From: Pontibacter amylolyticus
GTDB lineage: Bacteria; Bacteroidota; Bacteroidia; Cytophagales; Hymenobacteraceae
Direction of reading: 5' to 3'
NCBI RefSeq assembly: GCF_014638845.1
Contig: NZ_BMFP01000002.1
Span: 328,373 to 392,372 of the forward strand
DNA: 64,000 nt
Positions within the stretch are counted from its first letter, which is position 1. Every line of letters begins with the position of its first letter. The position numbers and the translations under genes are program-made. Shown piece by piece: positions 44,134 to 52,270 of this stretch. The notes beneath the pieces are model-generated. The model ran no database searches. It worked only from the letters and a program-made list of their open reading frames with translations, and had not been told where the DNA came from.

Positions 44134-44949
44134 ATGTCTAAATTGCGAATCCTGTACGCCGCCACCGAAATCCTTCCTTTCCTCCAAACCACTAAAGTAG
44201 CAGAATTTCTGAACACGCTGCCGCAGAGTATGCAGGAAAGAGGTATGGAGATCCGCATCTTCGTGCCAAAGTTCGGTATAATAAACGAGCGTAAAAACCG
44301 TTTGCATGAGGTAGTTCGCCTGTCGGGCATCAATATCGCCGTGGGCGATGACGAGAAACCGCTGGTTATTAAGGTAGCTTCTATCCCGAATGCCAAGCTG
44401 CAGGTATATTTTATCGATAACGAAGACTATTTCCAGCGCAAGTCCGTTTTTGTGGATAAGAACAACAACTTCCACCAGGACAACGACGAGCGTGCCATCT
44501 TCTTCTGCAAGGGCGTGCTCGAAACAGTGAAGAAACTGGGCTGGCAGCCGGACATCGTGCATTGCAACGACTGGATGACCGGTCTGATTCCACTGTACCT
44601 GAAAACTACTTACAAAAAAGACCCGATCTTTAAGGATTCGAAGTCTATCTTTACGGTTTACAACCACGAGTACAAGCACAAGTTTGAAGGCGACCTGCTC
44701 GAAAAAGTAAAAATGCTTGATATCGACAACAGCATGCTGGCCTCACTGCAGGAAGCGGACCTGGACAGCTTTATCAAGGTGGGCATGGAATACGCTGACT
44801 CTGTGATCAAGACAAACGAGAACTTCAGCGAGAACATCAATGCCCTGTTCAGCGAATTCGTTGAGACAAACAAGAACATCAATACCATCAGTGCCGACGA
44901 CAACCTGTGTGATTCATACTTCAACCTATATAATGAACTCAGCCGCTAG
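44134..44949 (+). CDS. Glycogen/starch synthase N-terminal (GT5) domain protein
   Basis: 271 residues, about half of a full GlgA. The N-terminal catalytic domain is seen: RILYAATEILPFLQTTKVAEFLNTLPQSM, PKFGIINERKNR, WQPDIVHCNDWMTGLIPLYLKT and FTVYNHEYKHKFEG. The family's KxGGL ADP-glucose loop is replaced by TTKVAEF, and the second, nucleotide-binding half is missing. The gene is intact and ends in frame, and I know short forms in Bacteroidota, so a conserved variant is more likely than a broken gene. Catalysis is doubtful. It overlaps the DUF4270 start by 17 bases; glmS is next. Confidence 0.8.
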   Translation: MSKLRILYAATEILPFLQTTKVAEFLNTLPQSMQERGMEIRIFVPKFGIINERKNRLHEVVRLSGINIAVGDDEKPLVIKVASIPNAKLQVYFIDNEDYFQRKSVFVDKNNNFHQDNDERAIFFCKGVLETVKKLGWQPDIVHCNDWMTGLIPLYLKTTYKKDPIFKDSKSIFTVYNHEYKHKFEGDLLEKVKMLDIDNSMLASLQEADLDSFIKVGMEYADSVIKTNENFSENINALFSEFVETNKNINTISADDNLCDSYFNLYNELSR

Positions 44950-46312
44950 AAGATTATTCCTTTTCTTCTTTTCATTTGCCGCTCTCACAGCCTGCGAAGA
45001 CCCAAAAGACATCGGACTCGAACTTCAGGACGAAAACCTGATAGGCACGGAGTTCACCGACACCCTTACCATCCGGACCGGAACCGTTTTTCAGGGGGAC
45101 TCGATCCCTGCGTTCCGTTCACAGCCGCCTCTGCTGGGGCAGTATGTTGATCCGGTGCTGGGTAAGGTGCGCGCCAGCACGATCACGGAAGTGTCGCTCA
45201 ATGGCACTAGCCTGAACTTTGGCGCGGGCGCCAGGGCAGACTCGCTGGTGCTCACACTGGACTATGCGTTTAAGTATGCGGACACCCTGAAGGCGATGCA
45301 GGTAAACGTGCACCGCCTGACCGGTACTTTTGATGAAAGAACGTCCTACTTCACGACCACCCCTTTCCCTTATGAAGCAACTCCGGTTGGCTCGAGGGCT
45401 TTCGTTCCCCGCATAGATACCGAGACCACGAATGGGGCCACGACCAAAAAGACACGACTAATTAGGATAAAGCTGAGCCCCGAGCTGGCAAACGAGTTCA
45501 TGGCCCAGTCCGGCCAGGCGGGTTTGGCTGATCAGGCTGGCTTCCGAAACTTCTTCAAGGGCCTCGCGCTGACAGTGCCTGAGGATGCGAATGCAAGTAT
45601 CGTGGGCCTGACCCTGACAAGCACCAACTCCAGCCTGGCACTGCATTACACAACGGCGGAAGGCACGGCCAAGCAGCATAACTTTTTGATGGGCGCCGGC
45701 AATTTCTTCACGCAGCTATCATCCGATCGCACGGGCACCGCTGTTGCGGCGCTGCAGACTGACGGCAGCTTTATACCTGCCACCGAGACAGGCGGCGACT
45801 CTTATGTGCAGGCGGGCACGCAGTTGCTCAGCAAGATCACTTTCCCTTACCTGGATAAACTCAAGGACCTTCCGGGCAACCTGATCATCAACCGGGCCGA
45901 GCTGATCATACCTGTCAAAGCAGCTTCTTCGGCCAACAACCTGCCGAGACCACCGCAATTGGTTCTGTATGAGACCAACAGCGCGAACGAGTTTTTGAAA
46001 GACATTTCCGGCACTGTGCGCGCCGTGCAGGTAGACGGTATTAATCCATTGTTTACCAACTACCCGGCCCTGGTGGCCAGCAGCCGCAAAAATGGCGTGG
46101 ATTATTATACTATGAACGTGACCAGCTACCTGCAGGGTGTGATGATGGGCATCAAGTCAAACAATGGCCTGATGCTGGGTGCTGTATCAGCCGCTTCAGG
46201 AGAAAGGTCTACGACCATAATTCGCCCTGAGGTGCGCCCATACCGCGCCATTGTTACCAATAACGAGGCGAACCCGGTGAGGCTACTGATATACTATTCA
46301 AAGCTACAGTAG
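44933..46312 (+). CDS. DUF4270 lipoprotein
   Basis: 459 residues from ATG 44933, which lies inside the end of the GT5 gene; earlier codons do not give a signal. Lipoprotein signal FLFFFSFAALTAC, Cys21, then EDPKDIGLELQDENLIGTEFTDT and repeated beta segments of the DUF4270 type, with LIINRAELIIPVK and YYTMNVTSYLQGVMMGIKSNNGLML near the end. Predicted envelope protein of unknown role. The GT5-DUF4270-glmS order is, to my knowledge, conserved in Bacteroidota, suggesting a link to amino sugar or cell-wall supply. Confidence 0.82.
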   Translation: MNSAARRLFLFFFSFAALTACEDPKDIGLELQDENLIGTEFTDTLTIRTGTVFQGDSIPAFRSQPPLLGQYVDPVLGKVRASTITEVSLNGTSLNFGAGARADSLVLTLDYAFKYADTLKAMQVNVHRLTGTFDERTSYFTTTPFPYEATPVGSRAFVPRIDTETTNGATTKKTRLIRIKLSPELANEFMAQSGQAGLADQAGFRNFFKGLALTVPEDANASIVGLTLTSTNSSLALHYTTAEGTAKQHNFLMGAGNFFTQLSSDRTGTAVAALQTDGSFIPATETGGDSYVQAGTQLLSKITFPYLDKLKDLPGNLIINRAELIIPVKAASSANNLPRPPQLVLYETNSANEFLKDISGTVRAVQVDGINPLFTNYPALVASSRKNGVDYYTMNVTSYLQGVMMGIKSNNGLMLGAVSAASGERSTTIIRPEVRPYRAIVTNNEANPVRLLIYYSKLQ

Positions 46313-46354
46313 CAAGTCATAAATTTTAGTTAGAAATTTTATACATATTGAAGA

Positions 46355-46388
46355 AAAGGGTACCTTTACGGGTACCCTTTATTTTTTT
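46355..46388 (+). terminator. Intrinsic terminator just before glmS
   Basis: AAAGGGTACC (46355-46364) pairs with GGTACCCTTT (46371-46380), followed by ATTTTTTT. It ends only 18 bases before the glmS start codon, leaving almost no room for a separate promoter behind it. Confidence 0.8.
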
Positions 46389-46406
46389 AATGAAATTTTA
46401 TACTAT

Positions 46407-48242
46407 ATGTGCGGAATTGTAGCATACGTAGGGCACAGAGAAGCTTGCCCTATAGTCCTAAAAGGCTTGAAACGACTTGAGTACAGAGGCTATGACAGCG
46501 CAGGAATAGCCCTGATGAACGGAGGTTTAAACATCTTCAAAAGAAAAGGCAAGGTAAGCGACCTTGAGGAGTTTATTGCAGACAAAGATGTGCACGGCCA
46601 CATCGGTATGGGCCACACCCGCTGGGCTACCCACGGCGAGCCGAACGATGTAAATGCACACCCGCACTACTCTAGCTCCAAGAACATTGCCATCATCCAC
46701 AACGGCATTATCGAAAACTATGCTTCCCTGAAGCAGCTCCTCATCGAGAAAGGCCATACTTTCCAGTCTGAAACGGACTCGGAGGTTTTCATTAACCTGA
46801 TCGAAGACATTAAGCAGAACAGCAACTGTACGCTGGCCGAAGCGGTGCGTCTGGCCCTGCACGAAGTGGTGGGTGCTTATGCCATCGTGGTGCTTTCGAA
46901 AGACGACCATAACCAGCTGATCGCCGCCCGTAAAGGCAGCCCGCTGGTGGTAGGTATAGGCGAGGGCGAATACTTCCTCGCTTCTGACGCGACCCCGATC
47001 ATTGAGTATACCAACGATGTAGTGTACATCAATGACTACGAACTGGTGGTGATCAAAAACGGTGAGTTGGAGATCCGCACCAAAGAGGACGTGGTGCAAA
47101 CACCTTACGTACAGCGCCTTGAAATGGCCCTGGAGTCGATTGAGAAAGGCGGCTACCCGCACTTCATGCTGAAGGAGATCTTTGAGCAGCCACGCTCTAT
47201 CCTCGACAGCATGCGCGGACGCATGATCGCTGAGAGCGACCACATGATGATGGGCGGCATCCGTGAGTTCGAAAACAAATTTGTGAATGCAGAGCGCATT
47301 ATCATCGTGGCCTGCGGTACGTCCTGGCACGCCGGTCTGGTGGCCGAATACCTCATCGAGGACCTCGCCCGCATACCTGTGGAAGTGGAGTACGCCTCTG
47401 AGTTCCGTTACCGCAACCCGATCCTGAGCGAGCGCGACATTGTGGTGGCGATTTCGCAGTCTGGTGAGACGGCTGATACGCTGGCTGCGCTGGAACTGGC
47501 GAAGTCGAAGGGCGCTACGATCTTCGGTATCTGCAACGTGGTGGGATCTTCTATCGCCCGCGCTACGGACGCCGGTGCCTATACCCACGCGGGTCCTGAG
47601 ATTGGCGTAGCCTCTACCAAAGCCTTCACGGCACAGGTAACGGTGTTGTCGCTGATCGCCATGATCCTGGGCAGCAAGCGCGGCACGCTGGAAACAACCA
47701 AGCTGCGCCAGCTGATGGTGGAGCTGGAAAGCATTCCGGCCAAAGTAGAGAAGGCGCTGGAGCTGAACGACCAGATCGTCCAAATTTCGGAGCAGTACAA
47801 AGACGCTACGAACTTCCTATACCTGGGTCGCGGTTACAACTTCCCGGTTGCTCTGGAAGGCGCCCTGAAGCTGAAAGAGATCTCTTACATCCACGCCGAA
47901 GGCTATCCTGCTGCTGAAATGAAGCACGGCCCGATCGCGCTGATCGACCAGCACATGCCGGTGGTAGTGATCGCTACGAAAGACAGCTCTTACGAGAAGA
48001 TCGTATCGAACATACAGGAGGTGAAGGCCCGCAAAGGCAGGATCATCGCCGTGGTGACGGAAGGCGACACCACTATACCTGCTATGGCAGACCATGTGAT
48101 CGAGATTCCGGAGACGAGTGAGCACCTGGTGCCGCTGCTGTCTGTTATTCCGCTGCAGTTACTGTCGTACCACATCGCGGTGATGCGCGGCTGTAACGTA
48201 GACCAGCCCCGTAATTTGGCGAAGTCTGTGACGGTGGAGTAA
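46407..48242 (+). CDS. glmS: Glutamine-fructose-6-phosphate aminotransferase
   Basis: 611 residues. Makes glucosamine-6-phosphate for peptidoglycan and lipopolysaccharide. Cys2 nucleophile in MCGIVAYVGHREA; class II amidotransferase domain (about 1-220: RLEYRGYDSAGIAL, GHTRWATHGEPNDVNAHPH); two SIS domains (VACGTSWHAGLVAEYLIE, AISQSGETADTLAAL, LGRGYNFPVALEGALKLKEISYIHAEGYPAAEMKHGPIALID), and the terminal QPRNLAKSVTVE. No glmS ribozyme fold is seen in its leader. A terminator lies just before its start codon. Confidence 0.96.
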   Translation: MCGIVAYVGHREACPIVLKGLKRLEYRGYDSAGIALMNGGLNIFKRKGKVSDLEEFIADKDVHGHIGMGHTRWATHGEPNDVNAHPHYSSSKNIAIIHNGIIENYASLKQLLIEKGHTFQSETDSEVFINLIEDIKQNSNCTLAEAVRLALHEVVGAYAIVVLSKDDHNQLIAARKGSPLVVGIGEGEYFLASDATPIIEYTNDVVYINDYELVVIKNGELEIRTKEDVVQTPYVQRLEMALESIEKGGYPHFMLKEIFEQPRSILDSMRGRMIAESDHMMMGGIREFENKFVNAERIIIVACGTSWHAGLVAEYLIEDLARIPVEVEYASEFRYRNPILSERDIVVAISQSGETADTLAALELAKSKGATIFGICNVVGSSIARATDAGAYTHAGPEIGVASTKAFTAQVTVLSLIAMILGSKRGTLETTKLRQLMVELESIPAKVEKALELNDQIVQISEQYKDATNFLYLGRGYNFPVALEGALKLKEISYIHAEGYPAAEMKHGPIALIDQHMPVVVIATKDSSYEKIVSNIQEVKARKGRIIAVVTEGDTTIPAMADHVIEIPETSEHLVPLLSVIPLQLLSYHIAVMRGCNVDQPRNLAKSVTVE

Positions 48243-48263
48243 TTTTATTTAGGTATAAAAGAG

Positions 48264-48293
48264 AAGGGGAAGCCAATCGGCTTCCCCTTTTTT
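48264..48293 (+). terminator. Terminator of glmS
   Basis: AAGGGGAAGCC (48264-48274) pairs with GGCTTCCCCTT (48279-48289) around AATC, followed by TTTT. Confidence 0.85.
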
Positions 48294-48637
48294 GTTGATC
48301 TAACCGCCACTCTCGGTAGCAGCCGTTTATCCGATGCGCTTATACCTGTAAAGTGGCAGCAACTACAGGCTCCCCTCCTTTGACAAGGAGGGGCAGGGGT
48401 GGCTAGACCCGGTAAAGCAAAAGGACTGCTGTAACCAAAACACTTATACCTTGAAGTTGTAGGAGGTTCCCCTCTCGGGAGTGGCAGGGGAGATGTAGCG
48501 AGAGCCTGATCTCCCTTCAATCAAGATCCTTCCAGGATGACAGGTGGGAAAGCAGTAGTCGATGGTCCCCTTTGAAGGGGGAAGGAGGATGACAATCGTT
48601 CCCGAGAATCCTGAGAACCCCTTAACCCACACCAATA
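48294..48637. repeat. Gene-free repeat-rich gap after glmS
   Basis: C-rich palindromes again: CCCCTCCTTTGACAAGGAGG near 48374, CCCCTCTCGGGAGTGGCAGGGG near 48470, and CCCCTTTGAAGGGGG near 48570, together with TATACCT copies. Same style as 12444-13252. I see no gene; the open frames are repeat-derived. Confidence 0.65.
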
Positions 48638-49321
48638 TTACACCTCAAACTTTTCCCCTCTCAGGTACTTCGTCTTGAGCAGCGGGCAGATCTTGTAGCG
48701 CTCTTCTCTGGTGTCTTCGTACATGGCCTTCAGCACCTTATAGACGTTGGCTATACCTATCGCATTGGCCCACTCGAAGGGGCCGTGCGGGTAGTTGGTG
48801 CCGAGCTTCATGCCCAGATCTATGTCCTGGATAGAGGCCGTGCCCTCCTGCAAGGTATAGCAGGCTTCGTTGATGATCATACACAGGATGCGCGGTGTGG
48901 CCATACCTGCGCGGTCTGCTACCAACTGATACTCTGTAACGAGTTGCTCACATACCTGGTGCAGTTTTTCGGCGTCGCTCTGCTGGTATAGGCTTACCTC
49001 CAGCACCGGCCGGTTGAGCATGGTAGGCAGCCCGTTGAAACCGAACAGCGTGCAGGTAGTCTCTAAGCATGACTCGTGCACGAGTGCGGCCAGCTGCTTT
49101 GTTACCGCCTGGCAAAACACGACTTGTTCCGGTGCATAATGGCACAGGCGCTCGGGTTCCTCGTGCAGCAGGAAGTCAAACACGATATCAGAAGGCTTCA
49201 GCTGCTCATCGGTCAGGTGGCGGCTGTGGAGGAAGGTATAGGTGTTGCCGTTTGCTCCTTCCGGAAACTTCTGTCGAAACTCAGCGGCCATTTCATCGCC
49301 AGACAAAACAAGTATGTGCAT
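48638..49321 (-). CDS. 3-hydroxyacyl-CoA dehydrogenase-like protein with a degenerate nucleotide-binding half
   Basis: 227 residues from ATG 49321. The longer frame would run through the divergent ridA gene. The C-terminal part (about 130-227) is clear 3HCDH: GMATPRILCMIINEACYTLQEGTASIQDIDLGMKLGTNYPHGPFEWANAIG. The N-terminal 120 residues have the right length for a shortened Rossmann domain but show no GxGxxG motif (MHILVLSGDEMAAEF), so NAD binding is doubtful. Divergent from ridA with 48 bases between. May be regulatory or use a different partner. Confidence 0.7.
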   Translation of the reverse strand: MHILVLSGDEMAAEFRQKFPEGANGNTYTFLHSRHLTDEQLKPSDIVFDFLLHEEPERLCHYAPEQVVFCQAVTKQLAALVHESCLETTCTLFGFNGLPTMLNRPVLEVSLYQQSDAEKLHQVCEQLVTEYQLVADRAGMATPRILCMIINEACYTLQEGTASIQDIDLGMKLGTNYPHGPFEWANAIGIANVYKVLKAMYEDTREERYKICPLLKTKYLRGEKFEV

Positions 49322-49369
49322 ATTTCTGTACTTTTGATCATAAAGATACACATTAAAATAAATCAGACT

Positions 49370-49750
49370 ATGAATCATAGCATCATCACATCCGCCAACG
49401 CACCAGCCGCTATCGGGCCTTACAGCCAGGCAACGCTTCACAACGGCACCATGTATGTTTCGGGACAAATCCCACTGGACCCACAAAGCGGCGAGTTGGT
49501 AAGCGGCACCATCGAGGAGGAAACGCACCAGGTCATGAAGAACCTGTTTGCCATTCTGCAAGAGGCCGGCATGGGCTTCGACAATGTACTCAAGTGCTCC
49601 ATCTTCGTGAAAGACCTGGGCAACTTCGGCAAAATAAACGAGGTATATGGCAGCTACTTCACCGCCAACCCACCTGCCCGCGAGACTGTGGAAGTAAGCC
49701 GCCTGCCGAAGGATGTGAATGTTGAGATTTCCTGTATTGCGGCTTTGTAG
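49370..49750 (+). CDS. ridA: RidA family enamine/imine deaminase
   Basis: 126 residues from ATG 49370. Hydrolyses reactive 2-aminoacrylate and similar imines. GPYSQAT, MYVSGQIPLDPQSGELV, the FVKDLGNFGKINEVYGSYF stretch, and the catalytic Arg in NPPARETVEVSRLPKDVNVEI are all present. A -7 box (TACTTTTG at 49329-49336) is 33 bases upstream. It is the last normal-composition gene before the AT-rich cassette region. Confidence 0.92.
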   Translation: MNHSIITSANAPAAIGPYSQATLHNGTMYVSGQIPLDPQSGELVSGTIEEETHQVMKNLFAILQEAGMGFDNVLKCSIFVKDLGNFGKINEVYGSYFTANPPARETVEVSRLPKDVNVEISCIAAL

Positions 49751-49900
49751 AAAAGCTTAAATTAGTAAATACTATACCTCCAGCTCTGTCTTTTGATGAT
49801 GGGGTTGGAGGTATTTTCATGTATAGAATATTCAGTAATCCAGTTACGCCTATCTGTTGAAATCGACAAAAAACCGTATGTTTATTCCGTTTATACAGTA

Positions 49901-49907
49901 GTTATGT
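49901..49907 (+). other. Integron-like core site at the start of cassette 1
   Basis: GTTATGT fits the R' shape GTTRRRY in 6 of 7 positions. It is the exact complement of the R'' box ACATAAC at 50385-50391, the relation expected between the two ends of one gene cassette. The 20 bases before it (CCGTTTATACAGTA...) resemble the right half of the attC at 50385, but no left half is seen. Confidence 0.6.
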
Positions 49908-49934
49908 GCAACCTTAAGAAAGACTGTTTAGAAT

Positions 49935-50366
49935 ATGACAGCAATAGCAGGGAACAATCTTTTTGGATTTTATGCGAGTTTTCAAGCAGGTGAATCAAAC
50001 CAAGAATTGGTTAAAGATTACTTATGGGGGAATGAAGGATTGAAAGAAAAACTAAAGGCTTTAAAGTGGCAAACCTACGGTCAGGACTTTCATCTCATAT
50101 TATTTGAAATTTACGTAAATCCCATTCCGACTTATCGTGAAGCCTTGAAGGAAATGGGAAGTTATAGACGAAAAGAAAAATCCATTGGGATTCCAATTAT
50201 ACTCGACCAAAATAACTTTTTCGGACTTAATGAACGTGACCGACAAAAATTCTTTCAATCAACTATCTTAAAAAGACTGGAACTACTCAAAGAAAAAATT
50301 AAAAGGAATAAGCTTGATTTGGAAATTCAAAAATTAATAAATGATACCGAAGAGATATTAGGTTAA
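49935..50366 (+). CDS. Hypothetical protein in cassette 1
   Basis: 143 residues, soluble, AT-rich gene unlike its surroundings. FLANK: starts 28 bases after the cassette core site and stops 18 bases before the attC R'' box, the usual tight fit of a cassette gene. Contains DFHLILFEIYVNPIPTYREALKEMGSYRRKEKSIGIPIILDQNNFF and a Lys-rich coiled-coil tail. I do not recognise it. Composition and position indicate horizontal transfer. Defence or immunity roles are common in such cassettes but not shown here. Confidence 0.6.
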   Translation: MTAIAGNNLFGFYASFQAGESNQELVKDYLWGNEGLKEKLKALKWQTYGQDFHLILFEIYVNPIPTYREALKEMGSYRRKEKSIGIPIILDQNNFFGLNERDRQKFFQSTILKRLELLKEKIKRNKLDLEIQKLINDTEEILG

Positions 50367-50384
50367 AATCATAAAAAAGCCAGC

Positions 50385-50450
50385 ACATAACATTGCATAA
50401 ATGTCACCTCGGCCGGCGGCCTTCGCCGTCATTTATACTAACAGTTGTAT
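50385..50450 (+). other. attC-like recombination site 1 (66 bp)
   Basis: R'' ACATAAC (50385-50391), 5 bases, L'' ATAAATG (50397-50403), a GC-rich middle with CGGCCGGCGGCC, L' CATTTAT (50430-50436), 7 bases, R' GTTGTAT (50444-50450). The R'' matches the complement of GTTATGT at 49901 in 7 of 7 positions, but pairs poorly with its own R', which is what integron excision and insertion predict. Confidence 0.65.
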
Positions 50451-50462
50451 GAAATTGAAAGA

Positions 50463-50870
50463 ATGATGGAGCCAATATCTATACCATACCATCTGTTACT
50501 TCCAGCGATTGCTTGCATAGTATTTCTTTACCTGATTTTTATTAGAAGAAAGAAATTGTTCAGCAACAGCAAGAAGAGGTCTCTGTGGATTACGGCTACA
50601 ATACTTATCGCTTTCTATGGTCTCATTGTTGGCGGAGCCACTTTTGAGGATGTGTATGCTCAATGGGATGTAAACAGGTATGACTTAAACAGTGATGGTC
50701 TCTTTTCTAGTGATGAAGTAACTGAAGAGCAAGAAGCTGCAATGTTCAGATTAACGAGTGACGTTGGGCGGAATCTTTCTGTGCTTACAGGCTTGATTTC
50801 TACAGCAGTGCTGGCTCTTCCTATCTATATTCTGGTAAGACTTATAGTAAAGATAAAAACACCTTCATAA
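50463..50870 (+). CDS. Small membrane protein with an EF-hand-like loop, in cassette 2
   Basis: 135 residues from ATG 50463 (a second ATG follows immediately; a TTG inside the attC would add six codons). Helices at about 8-25, 38-58 and 102-125; between them a loop with DLNSDGLFSSDEV, which has the spacing of an EF-hand Ca site (D-x-N-x-D-G-x-x-S-x-x-E). AT-rich. It starts 13 bases after the attC R' box. Unknown function. Confidence 0.55.
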   Translation: MMEPISIPYHLLLPAIACIVFLYLIFIRRKKLFSNSKKRSLWITATILIAFYGLIVGGATFEDVYAQWDVNRYDLNSDGLFSSDEVTEEQEAAMFRLTSDVGRNLSVLTGLISTAVLALPIYILVRLIVKIKTPS

Positions 50871-51032
50871 AACAAAACCTGAAGCATACTTAGGTGTGTC
50901 CTAGCCACCACATTTGTAATAACACTATAAAAACGGAAACTCAACAAGTAGCATGCTCACATGAGCCTCTTTTGAATGCTCCATTAAGTATGGTTTAATA
51001 TAGAAATCAACTCAACCAATCTTTAAATAAAA

Positions 51033-51950
51033 ATGACCTTTGTTGTTCGCTCCGTTTTGCTAATAATCTTGTTTTGTAACACCTTAAGGGGATATGCTCA
51101 ATTAATAACAAACCCTTCTTTTGAGAACACTCCCACCGGTGCGAACAATATTCCTTTATCCTGGGCAAGGTGCCACTATTACAGTACGCCAGATACGCAG
51201 CCAGGGGCCTGGAAAACAACAACTCCTCCATCTCATGGAAATACTTATTTGGGGTTAGTTACAAGGGGAAACAATGGCCCTTATGCCAATTCTACCGAAG
51301 ACGCCCAGATTCAACTATCTTCAAAGTTAAAAGCCGCTAAGCGGTATGACTTTAGTGTTGATCTTGCCTATTCTGCTACGCAAGGTCATGATGATGACAA
51401 CGGAAACTTCATCTCCTATGCGAATCCTACTATACTTAGATTATGGGGAGGAGTTAATAACTGCCAAAAAACAGAACTATTATGGGAATCACCGAAAATA
51501 GATCATACAACCTGGCAAACTTATGATTTCAGTATTGTTCCGAAGCTACAGGAAATTGGCTACCTTATTTTAGAAGTTTACTATACCGGCTCTCCAACTT
51601 ATTTCGGTAATATCCTGATCGATAATATAGTTGAAAAGAAAGTGCCAGAACCCAATCCTACGTCCTGTACTCTGGAGACTTTTAACGTGTTTACCCCGAA
51701 TGGAGACGGATACAATGATGTGTTTCAATTTAGATCCAGTACTAAAATTGCCAGGTTCAAATCTCAGATTTATAACCGCTGGGGAAATCTGGTTTTTGAG
51801 AGTAATGACATAGAGAAAGGCTGGGATGGGAAATATAAAGGAAGTGATTGCGCAACAGGAGTTTACTACTGGTACGTTGATTATATGTGTATAGAAGGCG
51901 AGTCAATTACCGATTATAAAAGAAAGGGTACAGTCACTATGCTCAAATGA
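51033..51950 (+). CDS. Secreted T9SS cargo protein (gliding-motility-type C-terminal domain)
   Basis: 305 residues. Signal peptide at 1-23 (LLIILFCNTLRGYAQ), an unassigned beta-rich domain (about 24-205: NPSFENTPTGANNIP...) of carbohydrate-binding style, and a CHU_C/TIGR04131 C-terminal domain (about 212-303: FNVFTPNGDGYNDVFQF, YNRWGNLVFES, GWDGKYKG, GVYYWYVDY). This domain directs export through the type IX secretion system and surface attachment. AT-rich, and inside the second cassette, with 162 bases before it showing nothing recognisable. Cargo in a cassette is unusual. Confidence 0.72.
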   Translation: MTFVVRSVLLIILFCNTLRGYAQLITNPSFENTPTGANNIPLSWARCHYYSTPDTQPGAWKTTTPPSHGNTYLGLVTRGNNGPYANSTEDAQIQLSSKLKAAKRYDFSVDLAYSATQGHDDDNGNFISYANPTILRLWGGVNNCQKTELLWESPKIDHTTWQTYDFSIVPKLQEIGYLILEVYYTGSPTYFGNILIDNIVEKKVPEPNPTSCTLETFNVFTPNGDGYNDVFQFRSSTKIARFKSQIYNRWGNLVFESNDIEKGWDGKYKGSDCATGVYYWYVDYMCIEGESITDYKRKGTVTMLK

Positions 51951-52107
51951 AGACACTTAGAGATTTAAATTAATGCTCCGGAAGCAAGTAGCTAATCCTA
52001 AAAATATACACTCTCAGTTGATAGAACTAAAAAACTTATAAAGCTCTTATAATGCATTTTAGTCTGAACTGTTGGCAGTACCTTTAAAACAAATTAAGAA
52101 CAAGACC

Positions 52108-52173
52108 ATACAACAGAGTACAGCCTGTATGCTCGGCTCTGCCGCGCATACAGGCTGTACCACCCCGTTAGAC
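52108..52173 (+). other. attC-like recombination site 2 (66 bp)
   Basis: R'' ATACAAC (52108-52114), 4 bases, TACAGCCTGTATGC (52119-52132), loop, GCATACAGGCTGTA (52146-52159), 7 bases, R' GTTAGAC (52167-52173), a full GTTRRRY match. R'' is the exact complement of GTTGTAT, the R' of site 1. The stem is a perfect 14 bp. This site occupies part of the gene-free stretch 51951-52270; the rest of that stretch is AT-rich and shows nothing else I recognise. Confidence 0.75.
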
Positions 52174-52270
52174 TTATTATAATTATGGACCACTTTTTGC
52201 CCTCGCAATTTATATAGCTTCCATAACCATTCTTTTGATTTCTTAAACAGTCAATGTTGCAGATGATACA

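Noticed and set aside
44134..44949. Calling the GT5 gene a pseudogene
   Set aside because: The frame is intact, well spaced and overlaps the next gene; short forms are known in the phylum.
46313..46406. glmS ribozyme
   Set aside because: The leader is too short and has only a simple terminator hairpin; the ribozyme is mostly a Firmicutes feature.
46527..47783. 418-residue minus-strand open frame
   Set aside because: Antisense shadow of glmS; no recognisable domain.
49793..49993. 66-residue open frame before cassette 1
   Set aside because: Spans the core site and overlaps the cassette gene in another frame; no protein-like features.
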